From: Pseudomonas viridiflava
GTDB lineage: Bacteria > Pseudomonadota > Gammaproteobacteria > Pseudomonadales > Pseudomonadaceae
Assembly (NCBI RefSeq): GCF_900590885.1
Contig: NZ_UUON01000009.1
Location: 1-64,000, forward strand
Length of the DNA stretch: 64,000 nt
Direction of reading: 5' to 3'
In this document: positions 26,728 to 35,393 of the stretch, in pieces
Layout of the letters: each line of letters opens with the position of its first letter
Numbering within the stretch: position 1 is the first letter of the stretch
Notes under the pieces: generated by a model
The model's database searches: none
Told to the model about the DNA's origin: nothing
Seen by the model: the letters and a program-made list of their open reading frames with translations, nothing else
Made by a program: the position numbers and the translations under genes

Positions 26728-27819
26728 ATGTCCGCTTTGTTCGAACCGTTCAAACTTAAAGACGTAACCCTGCGCAATCGCATTGCCATCCCGCCGATGT
26801 GCCAATACAAGGCCGATGATGGCGTGGTCAACGACTGGCACCACGTGCACCTGGCCGGCATGGCCCGTGGCGGTGCCGGCCTGCTGGTGGTCGAGGCCAC
26901 GGCGGTGTCTCCTGAAGGGCGTATCACGCCGGGCTGCGCCGGCATCTGGAGCGATGCACACGCCGAGGCGTTCGTGCCGATGGTCAAGGCCATCAAGGCC
27001 GCCGGCTCGGTGCCGGGCATCCAGATTGCCCACGCCGGCCGCAAAGCCAGCGCCAACCGCCCGTGGGAAGGCGATGACCACATGCCGGCCTCCGACGCGC
27101 GCAGCTGGGAAACCATCGCGCCGTCGGCGATTGCCTTTGGTGCAAACCTGCCCCAGGTCCCGCGCGCCATGACCCTGGATGACATCGCCCGGGTCAAACA
27201 GGACTTCGTGGACGCAGCCCGTCGCGCCCGTGACGCCGGCTTTGAATGGATCGAGTTGCACTTCGCCCACGGCTACCTGGCCCAGAGCTTCTTCTCCGAG
27301 CATTCCAACCAGCGTACCGACGCCTACGGTGGCAGCTTCGACAACCGCAGCCGTTTCCTCCTGGAAACCCTGGCCGCCGTGCGTGAAGTCTGGCCGGAAA
27401 ACCTGCCGCTGACCGCGCGTTTCGGCGTGATCGAATACGACGGCCGCGACGAGCAGACTCTCACCGAATCCATCGAACTGGCCCGCAACTTCAAGGCCGG
27501 CGGCCTCGACCTGCTGAGCGTCAGCGTCGGTTTCACCATCCCCGACACCAATATCCCGTGGGGCCCGGCCTTTATGGGCCCGATCGCCGAACGTGTGCGC
27601 CGCGAAGCCGGTATCCCGGTAACCTCGGCCTGGGGCTTTGGTACCCCGCAACTGGCTGAAGGTGCCTTGCAGGCCGGCCAGCTTGACCTGGTTTCGGTCG
27701 GCCGCGCACACCTGGCTGACCCGCACTGGGCGTACTTTGCGGCCAAGGAGCTGGGCGTGGAAAAATCCTCCTGGACCCTGCCGGCACCTTACGCGCATTG
27801 GTTGGAGCGGTATCGCTGA
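26728..27819 (+). CDS. xenA: Xenobiotic reductase A (Old Yellow Enzyme family)
   Basis: A 363-residue FMN-dependent ene-reductase of the same length as the characterised Pseudomonas XenA and very similar along its length. Cys25 in IPPMCQY tunes the flavin potential. The substrate-binding His pair is in WIELHFAHGYL. NADPH-dependent reduction of 2-cyclohexenone, coumarins and nitro compounds is known for XenA. GGAG precedes the ATG. It stands alone under control of the divergent ArsR-type gene and is followed by a REPIN. Confidence 0.95.
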   Translation: MSALFEPFKLKDVTLRNRIAIPPMCQYKADDGVVNDWHHVHLAGMARGGAGLLVVEATAVSPEGRITPGCAGIWSDAHAEAFVPMVKAIKAAGSVPGIQIAHAGRKASANRPWEGDDHMPASDARSWETIAPSAIAFGANLPQVPRAMTLDDIARVKQDFVDAARRARDAGFEWIELHFAHGYLAQSFFSEHSNQRTDAYGGSFDNRSRFLLETLAAVREVWPENLPLTARFGVIEYDGRDEQTLTESIELARNFKAGGLDLLSVSVGFTIPDTNIPWGPAFMGPIAERVRREAGIPVTSAWGFGTPQLAEGALQAGQLDLVSVGRAHLADPHWAYFAAKELGVEKSSWTLPAPYAHWLERYR

Positions 27820-27850
27820 TCGACTTCACTTCTAACGGGGTTTAAACATC

Positions 27851-27947
27851 CAAATGTGGGAGGGGGCTTGCCCCCGATGGCAGTGGGTCAGACACAGAAT
27901 CGGTGACTGGCACTCCGCCATCGGGAGCACGCCCCCTCCCACATTTG
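27851..27947. repeat. REPIN (REP doublet)
   Basis: Two inverted REP cores about 97 bp end to end, with one degenerate right arm (GGGAGCACGCCCCC). It lies between xenA and the TonB receptor gene, which run the same way. It is the only REP in the window not between convergent genes. Confidence 0.92.
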
Positions 27948-27995
27948 CTTGGCGTGCAATTTCCTGCAGGTGGATACAAAGCTGTTACTTGAAAA

Positions 27996-28014
27996 ATAGT
28001 GAATGAGAATAGAT
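27996..28014 (+). promoter_or_regulatory. Possible Fur box of the TonB receptor gene
   Basis: An AT-rich stretch containing GTGAATGAGAATAG resembles repeated NATWAT Fur hexamers, with several mismatches. It lies about 90 bp before the receptor start. Iron control is expected for a siderophore receptor, but the match is weak. Confidence 0.35.
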
Positions 28015-28031
28015 GTCAACCGCGAATGACT

Positions 28032-28041
28032 TGGTATACCA
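28032..28041. promoter_or_regulatory. TGGTATACCA palindrome upstream of the TonB receptor
   Basis: This perfect palindrome is identical to the two core operators of the 11-18 kb GntR cluster. It lies 60 bp before the receptor ATG. It may make the receptor part of that regulon or may be coincidence; the expected chance count of a specified 10-mer in 64 kb is below 0.1. Confidence 0.4.
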
Positions 28042-28101
28042 TTCCCGCGATTTTTGGCAGGTTTGCCGCCCCTTCTGGCTCATTCACTAGGTTCAACATC
28101 C

Positions 28102-30228
28102 ATGCGTCGTACCCTGGTTTCGATTTGTGTGCTTCAGGCATTTTCACCGTTCAGTTGGGCCGAGGTCGAGCTGGTTGAAAAAACCGCTATCGAACTGCAA
28201 TCCACCAGCATTACCGGCACCGCCGACTATGAAACGGCCCAGGGGCCGGTGCAGGGCTACCACGCCACACGTTCGGCGAGTGCGACACGTACCGATACCT
28301 CGATCCATGAAACACCGCAATCGATCAGCGTTGTGTCCAAGGCGGTGGTCGAAGACCTCGGCGCCACGCGTCTGCAGGACGCTCTGGATTACGCCGGCGG
28401 CGTAGGCCGCGCGAACAACTTCGGCGGCCAGGGCCTCACCACCTTCACCGTACGCGGCTTTACCACCGGCGAGTTCTACCGCAACGGTTTCCCGATCAAC
28501 CGGGGTTACCCGAACATGCCGGACGCCAACACCATCGAGCGCCTCGAAGTGCTGCGTGGCCCGGCGACCATGCTTTACGGGCGTGGCGACCCGGGCGGCA
28601 CCTTCAACGTGGTGTCCAAGCAACCGCTGGCCGAGCGCAGCGTGACCCTCGGCAGCCAATTGAACGACCAGGGCATGAAACGCGGCACCCTCGACGCCTC
28701 CGGCCCGCTGGATGAGCAAGGCCGCCTGGCCTATCGCCTGAACGTGGTGGGCGAGGGAGGTGACACCTTCCGTGATCACGTCGAAACCGAACGCTACGGC
28801 GTGACCCCGGTGATCTCCTGGCAAGCCACCGACGACACCAAGGTGATCTTCGAAGGCGACTTCATGCGCAACAACCACCCGCTCGATCGCGGACTGACGC
28901 GTTATCCCAACCAAAAAGGCACGCCCTCGCGCGATACCTTCTGGGGCGATAAGGATGTGGGCAAGTTGCACAACGACAACAACATGGCCCAGTTGCGTTT
29001 CGAGCACCTGCTCAATGAAAACTGGACCCTGGGCGGTGGCTTCCAATGGCTGGACGGCACCCTGCAAGGCAACGCCATCGAAGCCAACGGCCTGAACGCC
29101 GACGGCCGCACCCTGCAACGCAACTTCAACTATCGCAAGCTGGAATGGACCGACAAGGACTACCAGCTCAACCTGACCGGGCATTTCTCCACCGGCGGTT
29201 TCGAGCACACCTTGCTGACCGGCATCGAGTATGAGGATTACGACTACAAGTCGATCATCCAGCGCTCCAGCGCCGCTGTGGGGACTTACCCGATCGATAT
29301 CTTTAACCCGGTCTACGGCCAGACGCGACCACCGCTGACGCGCACCCCGACCCACGACACGGAAAACCTCAAGACCTACGCCGCTTTCGTGCAGGACCAA
29401 GTGGCCCTCACCGAACGCTTGAAAGTGCTGGCTGGTGCGCGTTTTGAGCGTTTTGAACATGACTACAAAAGTTATGTGCCCAGAGTTAACCCGTTTCAGA
29501 CCGCCGAAAATGCTGTCACCCCACGCGTGGGGGTGATTTACGACCTTACCGATACTGTCGCGGTGTATGCCGACGCCGCTCGTTCTTTTAAACCGAACTC
29601 CGGCGCTGCGCGCGAGGGTGGTGGTTTCGAGCCCGAGAAGGGCAAGTCCTACGAGATGGGCGTGAAGTGGGAAGCGCTGGATCGCCAATTGAGCGTCGAC
29701 GCGGCGATCTACCAAATCGAGAAGAAAAACGTACTAACCACCGACCCGGTGGACAGCGCGTTCTTCGTCGCCGCCGGCCAAGTCCGCAGCCGTGGTTTTG
29801 ACTTGAACGTGGCAGGCAACCTCACCCCGGAGTGGCGCGTAATTGGCGGCTACGCCTACGTGGATGCCGAAGTGACCAAGGACAACACCATCCGCTCCGG
29901 CACCCGGCTGCTGAATATCCCGCGCAACAGCTTCAGCCTGCTCAACGTGTATGAGTTCCAGGACGGCGCCCTCAAGGGTCTGGGCCTGGGTGCCGGCGGC
30001 AAATACGTTGACCAGCGCGCGGGCCAGACCGCCAACACCGCGTTCTCGATGGACGCCTACACCGTGGTCGACCTGCTCAGCTACTACAAGGTCAACGACA
30101 AGGTGCGGCTGAACCTGGATGTGAAGAACCTGTTCAACCGCGAGTATGACGAGGGTGCGTTCGGCAACATCTACGCCTACCCAGGTGCCCCCCGCACCGT
30201 ACAGGTCGGCATCGCCTACACGCTTTAA
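28102..30228 (+). CDS. TonB-dependent siderophore receptor
   Basis: A 708-residue outer-membrane receptor. A short signal peptide (MRRTLVSICVLQAFSPFSWA) leads to a plug domain with ETPQSISVVS, then NTIERLEVLRGPATMLYGRG and DPGGTFNVVSK, then a 22-strand barrel ending in VQVGIAYTL with the C-terminal aromatic-rich pattern. There is no N-terminal secretin-like signalling domain, so it is a plain transducer-independent receptor. Closest in layout to hydroxamate siderophore receptors (FhuA/FoxA group). ATG 28102 begins the signal peptide. No siderophore synthesis, sigma or anti-sigma genes are adjacent. Confidence 0.92.
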   Translation: MRRTLVSICVLQAFSPFSWAEVELVEKTAIELQSTSITGTADYETAQGPVQGYHATRSASATRTDTSIHETPQSISVVSKAVVEDLGATRLQDALDYAGGVGRANNFGGQGLTTFTVRGFTTGEFYRNGFPINRGYPNMPDANTIERLEVLRGPATMLYGRGDPGGTFNVVSKQPLAERSVTLGSQLNDQGMKRGTLDASGPLDEQGRLAYRLNVVGEGGDTFRDHVETERYGVTPVISWQATDDTKVIFEGDFMRNNHPLDRGLTRYPNQKGTPSRDTFWGDKDVGKLHNDNNMAQLRFEHLLNENWTLGGGFQWLDGTLQGNAIEANGLNADGRTLQRNFNYRKLEWTDKDYQLNLTGHFSTGGFEHTLLTGIEYEDYDYKSIIQRSSAAVGTYPIDIFNPVYGQTRPPLTRTPTHDTENLKTYAAFVQDQVALTERLKVLAGARFERFEHDYKSYVPRVNPFQTAENAVTPRVGVIYDLTDTVAVYADAARSFKPNSGAAREGGGFEPEKGKSYEMGVKWEALDRQLSVDAAIYQIEKKNVLTTDPVDSAFFVAAGQVRSRGFDLNVAGNLTPEWRVIGGYAYVDAEVTKDNTIRSGTRLLNIPRNSFSLLNVYEFQDGALKGLGLGAGGKYVDQRAGQTANTAFSMDAYTVVDLLSYYKVNDKVRLNLDVKNLFNREYDEGAFGNIYAYPGAPRTVQVGIAYTL

Positions 30229-30244
30229 AGCTGCACACAATTCC

Positions 30245-30338
30245 AAATGTGGGAGGGGGCTTGTCCCCGATAGCGGTGTATCAGTCACAGCAACATTGAC
30301 TGGCCCACCGCCATCGGGGGCAAGCCCCCTCCCACATT
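30245..30338. repeat. REPIN (REP doublet)
   Basis: Inverted REP cores with one variant left arm (CTTGTCCCC) fill most of the gap between the convergent TonB receptor and GntR genes. Confidence 0.92.
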
Positions 30339-30354
30339 TTTTTGCGTTTTAACT

Positions 30355-31077
30355 TTAGAGCGGGGTCAGTACATTCATCACCGTATCCAGCGCCACTCGC
30401 GTGTCATCCAACTGCACCAGCGAGGCATGCCGGGCGCCGAGGGCGTCGCGGTTCTGGATCGCGGTGAGGATTGCCTTGTGCCGGGGCAGGCTCAGGCCCT
30501 GGATGTCCGGGCGGCGGTTGGTGATGTTGATCGACTCGCGCAACGGCAACGAGAGCATGTTGCACATATAGGCCAGCAGGTCGTTGCGGGTGGCGTCGGC
30601 GATGGCGCGGTGGAAGTCCAGGTCGGCCTGCAACAGGTCGTCGTGGGTCTTCGCGGTTTCCATGCCCCGGTAGGCTTTTTCGATGGTGGCGATGTCATCA
30701 TCCGTGGCCGTGGTCGCGGCCATGGCGGCGATTTCCGGTTCGAGGATGCGCCGCACACCCGCCAGGGTGTTGAAGAATTCGCTATGGGGCGTGGACTGCA
30801 TCAACCAGGACAGCACGTCCGGGTCGAGCAGGTGCCACTTCAGCCGAGGCCGCACCACCGCGCCCACCCGTGGCTTGGAATACACCAGGCCCTTGGCGCT
30901 GAGCACCCGGGTTGCCTCGCGCAGCACCGAGCGGCTGACCTTGTATTCCTCGCACAGCGTGGCTTCCATGGGCAATCGTTCTTCAGGCTTGAAGCGGCCG
31001 GAAACGATGTGCATGCCCAAGTCCTGAACGATCTGGGCATGCTGGCTCTTGCGCGGCTTGGGCGGCTGGTGATCCAT
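30355..31077 (-). CDS. GntR family (FadR/FCD) regulator of the L-arabinose genes
   Basis: A 240-residue FCD-type GntR protein. The winged helix is at about residues 10-75 (ATLCEEYKVSRSVLREATRV), and the FCD effector domain has DLDFHRAIADATRN and LPRHKAILTAI histidines. The ATG at 31077 is the first in-frame ATG (a TTG at 31125 is possible). It lies 48 bp after the arabonate dehydratase gene, so the two are cotranscribed. The ATAGT-N3-ACTAT sites at 32876, 32950 and 42673 are its probable operators, with arabinose or 2-keto-3-deoxy-arabonate as likely effectors. Confidence 0.87.
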   Translation of the reverse strand: MDHQPPKPRKSQHAQIVQDLGMHIVSGRFKPEERLPMEATLCEEYKVSRSVLREATRVLSAKGLVYSKPRVGAVVRPRLKWHLLDPDVLSWLMQSTPHSEFFNTLAGVRRILEPEIAAMAATTATDDDIATIEKAYRGMETAKTHDDLLQADLDFHRAIADATRNDLLAYMCNMLSLPLRESINITNRRPDIQGLSLPRHKAILTAIQNRDALGARHASLVQLDDTRVALDTVMNVLTPL

Positions 31078-31125
31078 AACGACGGGGAGGCTCTGGCTTA
31101 GATTCGCGGCATCATAGCATCCCAA

Positions 31126-32862
31126 TTAGTGGGAATGCCGTGGGACTTCCGCGCCCCGGCAACCTACCAGGAAGTCAAAGTCACAGCCCTGGTCGGCCTG
31201 CAGCACATGGTCGATATACAACTGGCGGTAGCCGCCGACGATCAGGTTCTGCGGCGGTTTAAGGTCAGCCATGCGCGCCGCCAGCTCTGCGTCGGGGATG
31301 TCCAGGTGCAAACGGCCATTGGCGCAGTCCAGTTCGATCCAGTCACCTTCCTTCACCGTGGCCAACGGCCCGCCGGCAGCGGCTTCCGGTGCCACGTGCA
31401 AGACCACGGTGCCGTAGGCGGTGCCGCTCATGCGCGCGTCGGAAATGCGCACCATATCGGTCACGCCCTGGGCCAGCAGTTTGGCCGGCAGGCCCATGTT
31501 GCCGACTTCGGCCATGCCCGGGTAACCCTTGGGCCCGCAGTTTTTCATGACCAGGATCGAGTTGGCGTCCACGTCCAGCTCCGGGTCGTTGATGCGCGCC
31601 TTGTACATGTCGAAATTCTCGAACACCACCGCGCGGCCGCGATGCTGCATCAGCTCGGCGCTGGCGGCCGATGGCTTGAGCACCGCTCCCAGCGGCGCCA
31701 GGTTGCCACGCAGCACGCAGATGCCGCCATCGGCGCGGATCGGGTTGTCGAGGGTGCGGATCACTTCGTCCTGGCCGTAGATCGGCGAGTCCTTGGTGTT
31801 TTCGCCCAGGGACTTGCCGTTGACGGTCAAGGCGTTCGGGTGCGGGATCAGATTGGCCTCGCCGAGGCGGCGCAGCACGGCGGGCAGGCCGCCGGCGTAG
31901 TAGAACTCTTCCATCAGAAAGCGCCCTGAGGGCTGCAGGTCGACGATGGTCGGCATGCCGCGGCCCATGCGGGTCCAGTCATCGAGGTCGAGTTCAACGC
32001 CGATACGCCCGGCGATGGCCTTGAGGTGGATCACCGCGTTGGTCGAACCACCGATGGCGGCGTTCACGCGAATGGCGTTTTCAAACGCTTCCTTGGTGAG
32101 GATCTTCGACAGCTTCAAGTCTTCACGCACCATCTCGACCGCACGCATGCCGGACATATGCGCCAGCACGTAACGCCGAGCATCCACCGCCGGGATCGCC
32201 GCGTTGTGGGGCAGGGAGGTGCCGAGTGCCTCGGCCATGCAGGCCATGGTCGACGCGGTGCCCATGGTGTTGCAGGTGCCCGCCGAGCGCGACATGCCGC
32301 CCTCGGCCGCGAGGAAATCATCCAGGGTGATGGTGCCGGCTTTCACCTGCTCGCTGAGCTGCCACACCACAGTACCCGAGCCAATGTCCTGGCCCTTGTG
32401 CTTGCCGTTGAGCATCGGCCCGCCGGTGACCACGATGGCCGGCACGTCGCAACTGGCGGCGCCCATCAGCAGGGCCGGGGTGGTTTTGTCGCAGCCGGTC
32501 AGCAGCACCACGCCGTCAATCGGGTTGCCGCGAATCGCTTCTTCCACGTCCATGCTCGCCAGGTTGCGGGTGAGCATGGCGGTGGGGCGCAGGTTGGATT
32601 CGCCATTGGAGAACACCGGGAATTCCACCGGAAAGCCACCGGCCTCGATCACGCCGCGTTTGACGTGCTCGGCGATCTGGCGGAAATGCGCGTTGCACGG
32701 GGTCAGCTCCGACCAGGTGTTGCAGATACCGATGATCGGCTTGCCATGGAACTGATGGTCGGCAATGCCCTGATTCTTCATCCAGCTGCGGTACATGAAG
32801 CCGTTTTTGTCGGCGGTACCAAACCACTGGGCAGAGCGTAGGCCGGGCTTTTTATCAGACAT
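31126..32862 (-). CDS. L-arabonate dehydratase (IlvD/EDD family)
   Basis: A 578-residue iron-sulfur dehydratase. Cys56, Cys124 and Cys197 and the active-site Lys126 are in the positions expected for the [2Fe-2S] L-arabinonate dehydratase of Rhizobium, with a constant offset of three. It converts L-arabonate to 2-keto-3-deoxy-L-arabonate. ATG 32862 (MSDKKPGLRSAQWFG) has GAGA eight bases ahead. It is the first gene of the leftward operon with the GntR regulator and is divergent from the MFS gene. Fuconate or galactonate as additional substrates cannot be excluded. Confidence 0.92.
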   Translation of the reverse strand: MSDKKPGLRSAQWFGTADKNGFMYRSWMKNQGIADHQFHGKPIIGICNTWSELTPCNAHFRQIAEHVKRGVIEAGGFPVEFPVFSNGESNLRPTAMLTRNLASMDVEEAIRGNPIDGVVLLTGCDKTTPALLMGAASCDVPAIVVTGGPMLNGKHKGQDIGSGTVVWQLSEQVKAGTITLDDFLAAEGGMSRSAGTCNTMGTASTMACMAEALGTSLPHNAAIPAVDARRYVLAHMSGMRAVEMVREDLKLSKILTKEAFENAIRVNAAIGGSTNAVIHLKAIAGRIGVELDLDDWTRMGRGMPTIVDLQPSGRFLMEEFYYAGGLPAVLRRLGEANLIPHPNALTVNGKSLGENTKDSPIYGQDEVIRTLDNPIRADGGICVLRGNLAPLGAVLKPSAASAELMQHRGRAVVFENFDMYKARINDPELDVDANSILVMKNCGPKGYPGMAEVGNMGLPAKLLAQGVTDMVRISDARMSGTAYGTVVLHVAPEAAAGGPLATVKEGDWIELDCANGRLHLDIPDAELAARMADLKPPQNLIVGGYRQLYIDHVLQADQGCDFDFLVGCRGAEVPRHSH

Positions 32863-32875
32863 GATCGATTCTCTT

Positions 32876-32888
32876 ATTGTATGACTAT
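32876..32888. promoter_or_regulatory. Arabinose GntR operator, site 1
   Basis: ATTGT-ATG-ACTAT, one base short of a perfect dyad, directly upstream of the dehydratase start. It shares the TAGTCATAC core, read on the minus strand, with site 2. Confidence 0.6.
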
Positions 32889-32949
32889 ATGTTCTCTCTA
32901 CGGCTAAACATAAGCGCAAAATGTTCGGTTTGGAAGTGTTGTTTTGCAA

Positions 32950-32962
32950 ATAGTCATACTAT
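32950..32962. promoter_or_regulatory. Arabinose GntR operator, site 2
   Basis: ATAGT-CAT-ACTAT is a perfect 13-bp dyad in the dehydratase/MFS divergent region, 94 bp before the MFS start. It is followed at once by another ATAGTC half-site. Confidence 0.65.
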
Positions 32963-33055
32963 ATAGTCTGGCTTAACTGAGGTATTGCCCTGGCGGTTTT
33001 CCGCGAGGGGCGTCCCCCGAGCTTCATATAAGAACAACAATCGGAGATCGACCCC

Positions 33056-34378
33056 ATGAGCGAGGAACTGCGCCTTATCCGGCGCATCACGCTGAAACTG
33101 ATTCCCTTCCTGATCCTGCTGTACCTGATTGCCTACGTGGACCGCTCCGCCGTGGGCTTTGCCAAGCTGCACATGGGCGCCGACGTCGGCATCGGTGATG
33201 CGGCCTACGGCCTGGGTGCGGGGTTGTTCTTCATTGGCTACTTCCTGTTCGAGATCCCCAGCAACCTGATGCTCGACCGCTTCGGCGCCCGGCGCTGGTT
33301 TGCGCGCATCATGATCACTTGGGGCGCCATCACCATCGGCATGGCGTTTGTACAGGGCCCGCACAGCTTCTATGTGATGCGCTTTTTGCTCGGCGCGGCG
33401 GAGGCGGGCTTCTTCCCCGGCGTGCTGTACTACATCACTCAGTGGTTCCCGGTGCGCCATCGCGGCAAGATCCTCGGGCTGTTTATCCTGTCCCAACCGA
33501 TTGCGATGATGATCACCGGCCCGGTGTCCGGCGGCCTGCTGGGCATGGACGGCATCTTCGGTCTGCACGGCTGGCAGTGGCTGTTTATCGTGATCGGCAC
33601 CCCGGCGATCCTGCTGACCTGGCCGGTGCTGCGTTACCTGCCGGACGGCCCCCAGCAGGTCAAGTGGATGAGCGAGAGCGAAAAAACCTGGCTCGCCGGC
33701 GAGCTGGCCAAGGACCTGCAAGCCTATGGCCAGACCCGCCACGGCAACCCGCTGCACGCCCTCAAAGACAAACGCGTGTTGCTGCTGGCGCTGTTCTACC
33801 TGCCGGTGACCCTGAGCATCTACGGCCTCGGCCTGTGGCTGCCGACCTTGATCAAGCAGTTCGGCGGCAGCGACCTCACCACCGGGTTCATCTCGGCCGT
33901 GCCGTACATCTTCGGCATCATCGGTTTGCTGATCATCCCGCGCAGCTCCGACCGTTTGAATGACCGCTACGGCCACCTCGCCGTGCTCTATGTGCTCGGC
34001 GCCATCGGCCTGTTCTGCAGCGCCTGGCTAAGCGCGCCGGTGCTGCAAATGGCCGCGCTGTGCCTGGCGGCGTTTGCGCTGTTTTCCTGCACGGCGGTGT
34101 TCTGGACCTTGCCGGGGCGCTTCTTCGCTGGCGCCAGTGCGGCGGCGGGCATTGCCTTGATCAACTCGGTGGGCAACCTCGGCGGCTATATCGGCCCGTT
34201 CGTGATCGGCGCGCTCAAGGAATACACCGGAAACCTGGCCTCGGGCTTGTACTTCCTGTCCGCAGTGATGGTGTTCGGGCTGCTGCTGACCGGCGTGGTC
34301 TACCGCCTGCTGGAGCGCAAGCACGTGCTGCCCGCCGACCAATTCGCCGCCAGTGCCCGTGGCGCCACACGACCTTAA
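33056..34378 (+). CDS. MFS transporter, anion:cation symporter family
   Basis: A 440-residue major facilitator with twelve membrane segments. It is of the ACS type used for aldonates, hexuronates and phthalate (YVDRSAVGFAKLHM near the first helices, then the DRFGARRWFAR loop). CGGAG lies ahead of ATG 33056. It opens the rightward arabinose operon, which also encodes a complete ABC importer for the sugar. I therefore infer that this carrier takes up a sugar acid such as arabonate or galactonate. Confidence 0.88.
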   Translation: MSEELRLIRRITLKLIPFLILLYLIAYVDRSAVGFAKLHMGADVGIGDAAYGLGAGLFFIGYFLFEIPSNLMLDRFGARRWFARIMITWGAITIGMAFVQGPHSFYVMRFLLGAAEAGFFPGVLYYITQWFPVRHRGKILGLFILSQPIAMMITGPVSGGLLGMDGIFGLHGWQWLFIVIGTPAILLTWPVLRYLPDGPQQVKWMSESEKTWLAGELAKDLQAYGQTRHGNPLHALKDKRVLLLALFYLPVTLSIYGLGLWLPTLIKQFGGSDLTTGFISAVPYIFGIIGLLIIPRSSDRLNDRYGHLAVLYVLGAIGLFCSAWLSAPVLQMAALCLAAFALFSCTAVFWTLPGRFFAGASAAAGIALINSVGNLGGYIGPFVIGALKEYTGNLASGLYFLSAVMVFGLLLTGVVYRLLERKHVLPADQFAASARGATRP

Positions 34379-34393
34379 TCTAGGAGAACCTTC

Positions 34394-35383
34394 ATGCGTT
34401 TAGTGCAGTTCGAACTCAATAATGGCGAGCGCCGCGTTGGCGTGGTGCAAGGCCAGCAACTGCGCGAAGTGCGCAGCGCCCATAGCGTGCGCGAACTGGC
34501 ACTGGCCGCCATCGAAGCGGGCGTCAAGTTGCAGCAGCAGGTCGACAGCCTCGGCCTGGGCGACAGCCATGACTACGCCGCGCTGCTCGCCGAACAGAAA
34601 ATCCTGCCACCGTTGGATCATCCCGACCCGGCGCATATGTTGATCAGCGGCACCGGCCTGACCCACCTCGGCAGCGCCTCGGCGCGCGACAAGATGCACC
34701 AGGCCGGCGACGACAGCGCCTTGACCGACACCATGCGCATCTTCAAATGGGGCGTGGAGGGCGGCAAACCCGCCGCCGGCCAGGCCGGTGTGCAACCGGA
34801 GTGGTTTTATAAAGGCGACGGCAGCATCGTCGTGCGCCCCGGCCAGGCCTTCCCTGTGCCGCCGTTCGCCGAGGATGCCGGTGAAGAACCCGAGATCGGC
34901 GGCCTTTACGTGATCGGCCCGGACAGCAAACCCTATCGGCTGGGCTTCGCAGTGGGTAATGAATTCTCCGACCATGTGATGGAGCGCAAGAATTACCTGT
35001 ACCTGGCCCATTCCAAGCTGCGCAGTTGCAGCTATGGCCCCGAGCTGCGCGTCGGCGAATTGCCCCAGCACTTGGCCGGTACCAGCCGCATCCTGCGTAA
35101 CGGCGAGGAAATCTGGCGGAACGAATTCCTCAGTGGCGAGGCCAATATGTGCCACAGCCTGGAAAACCTCGAATACCACCACTTCAAATACAGCCAGTTC
35201 TTGAAACCGGGCGACGTGCACATTCACTTCTTCGGCACCGCCACCTTGTCATTTGCCGACGGTATACGTACCCAGCCGGGCGACGTGTTCGAGATCAGCC
35301 AGGCCGAGTTCGGCGCGCCGCTGGTGAACACGGTCGGGCAGGCAGACGCGGTATTCGAGCCCGGCCAAGTCACCCCCCTTTAA
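34394..35383 (+). CDS. AraD1 family protein (FAH fold), probable 2-keto-3-deoxy-L-arabonate dehydratase
   Basis: A 329-residue fumarylacetoacetate-hydrolase-fold protein. The metal-binding acid cluster is in EEPEIGGLYVIG, and further motifs include GFAVGNEFSDH and IHFFGTATLSF. In this position it should convert 2-keto-3-deoxy-L-arabonate to alpha-ketoglutaric semialdehyde. That step is carried out by a DapA-family lyase in Azospirillum, and none is present here. TAGGAGA precedes ATG 34394. It is 15 bp after the MFS gene and 10 bp before the dehydrogenase that would consume its product, which supports the role. Confidence 0.82.
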   Translation: MRLVQFELNNGERRVGVVQGQQLREVRSAHSVRELALAAIEAGVKLQQQVDSLGLGDSHDYAALLAEQKILPPLDHPDPAHMLISGTGLTHLGSASARDKMHQAGDDSALTDTMRIFKWGVEGGKPAAGQAGVQPEWFYKGDGSIVVRPGQAFPVPPFAEDAGEEPEIGGLYVIGPDSKPYRLGFAVGNEFSDHVMERKNYLYLAHSKLRSCSYGPELRVGELPQHLAGTSRILRNGEEIWRNEFLSGEANMCHSLENLEYHHFKYSQFLKPGDVHIHFFGTATLSFADGIRTQPGDVFEISQAEFGAPLVNTVGQADAVFEPGQVTPL

Positions 35384-35393
35384 GGAGAGCTTC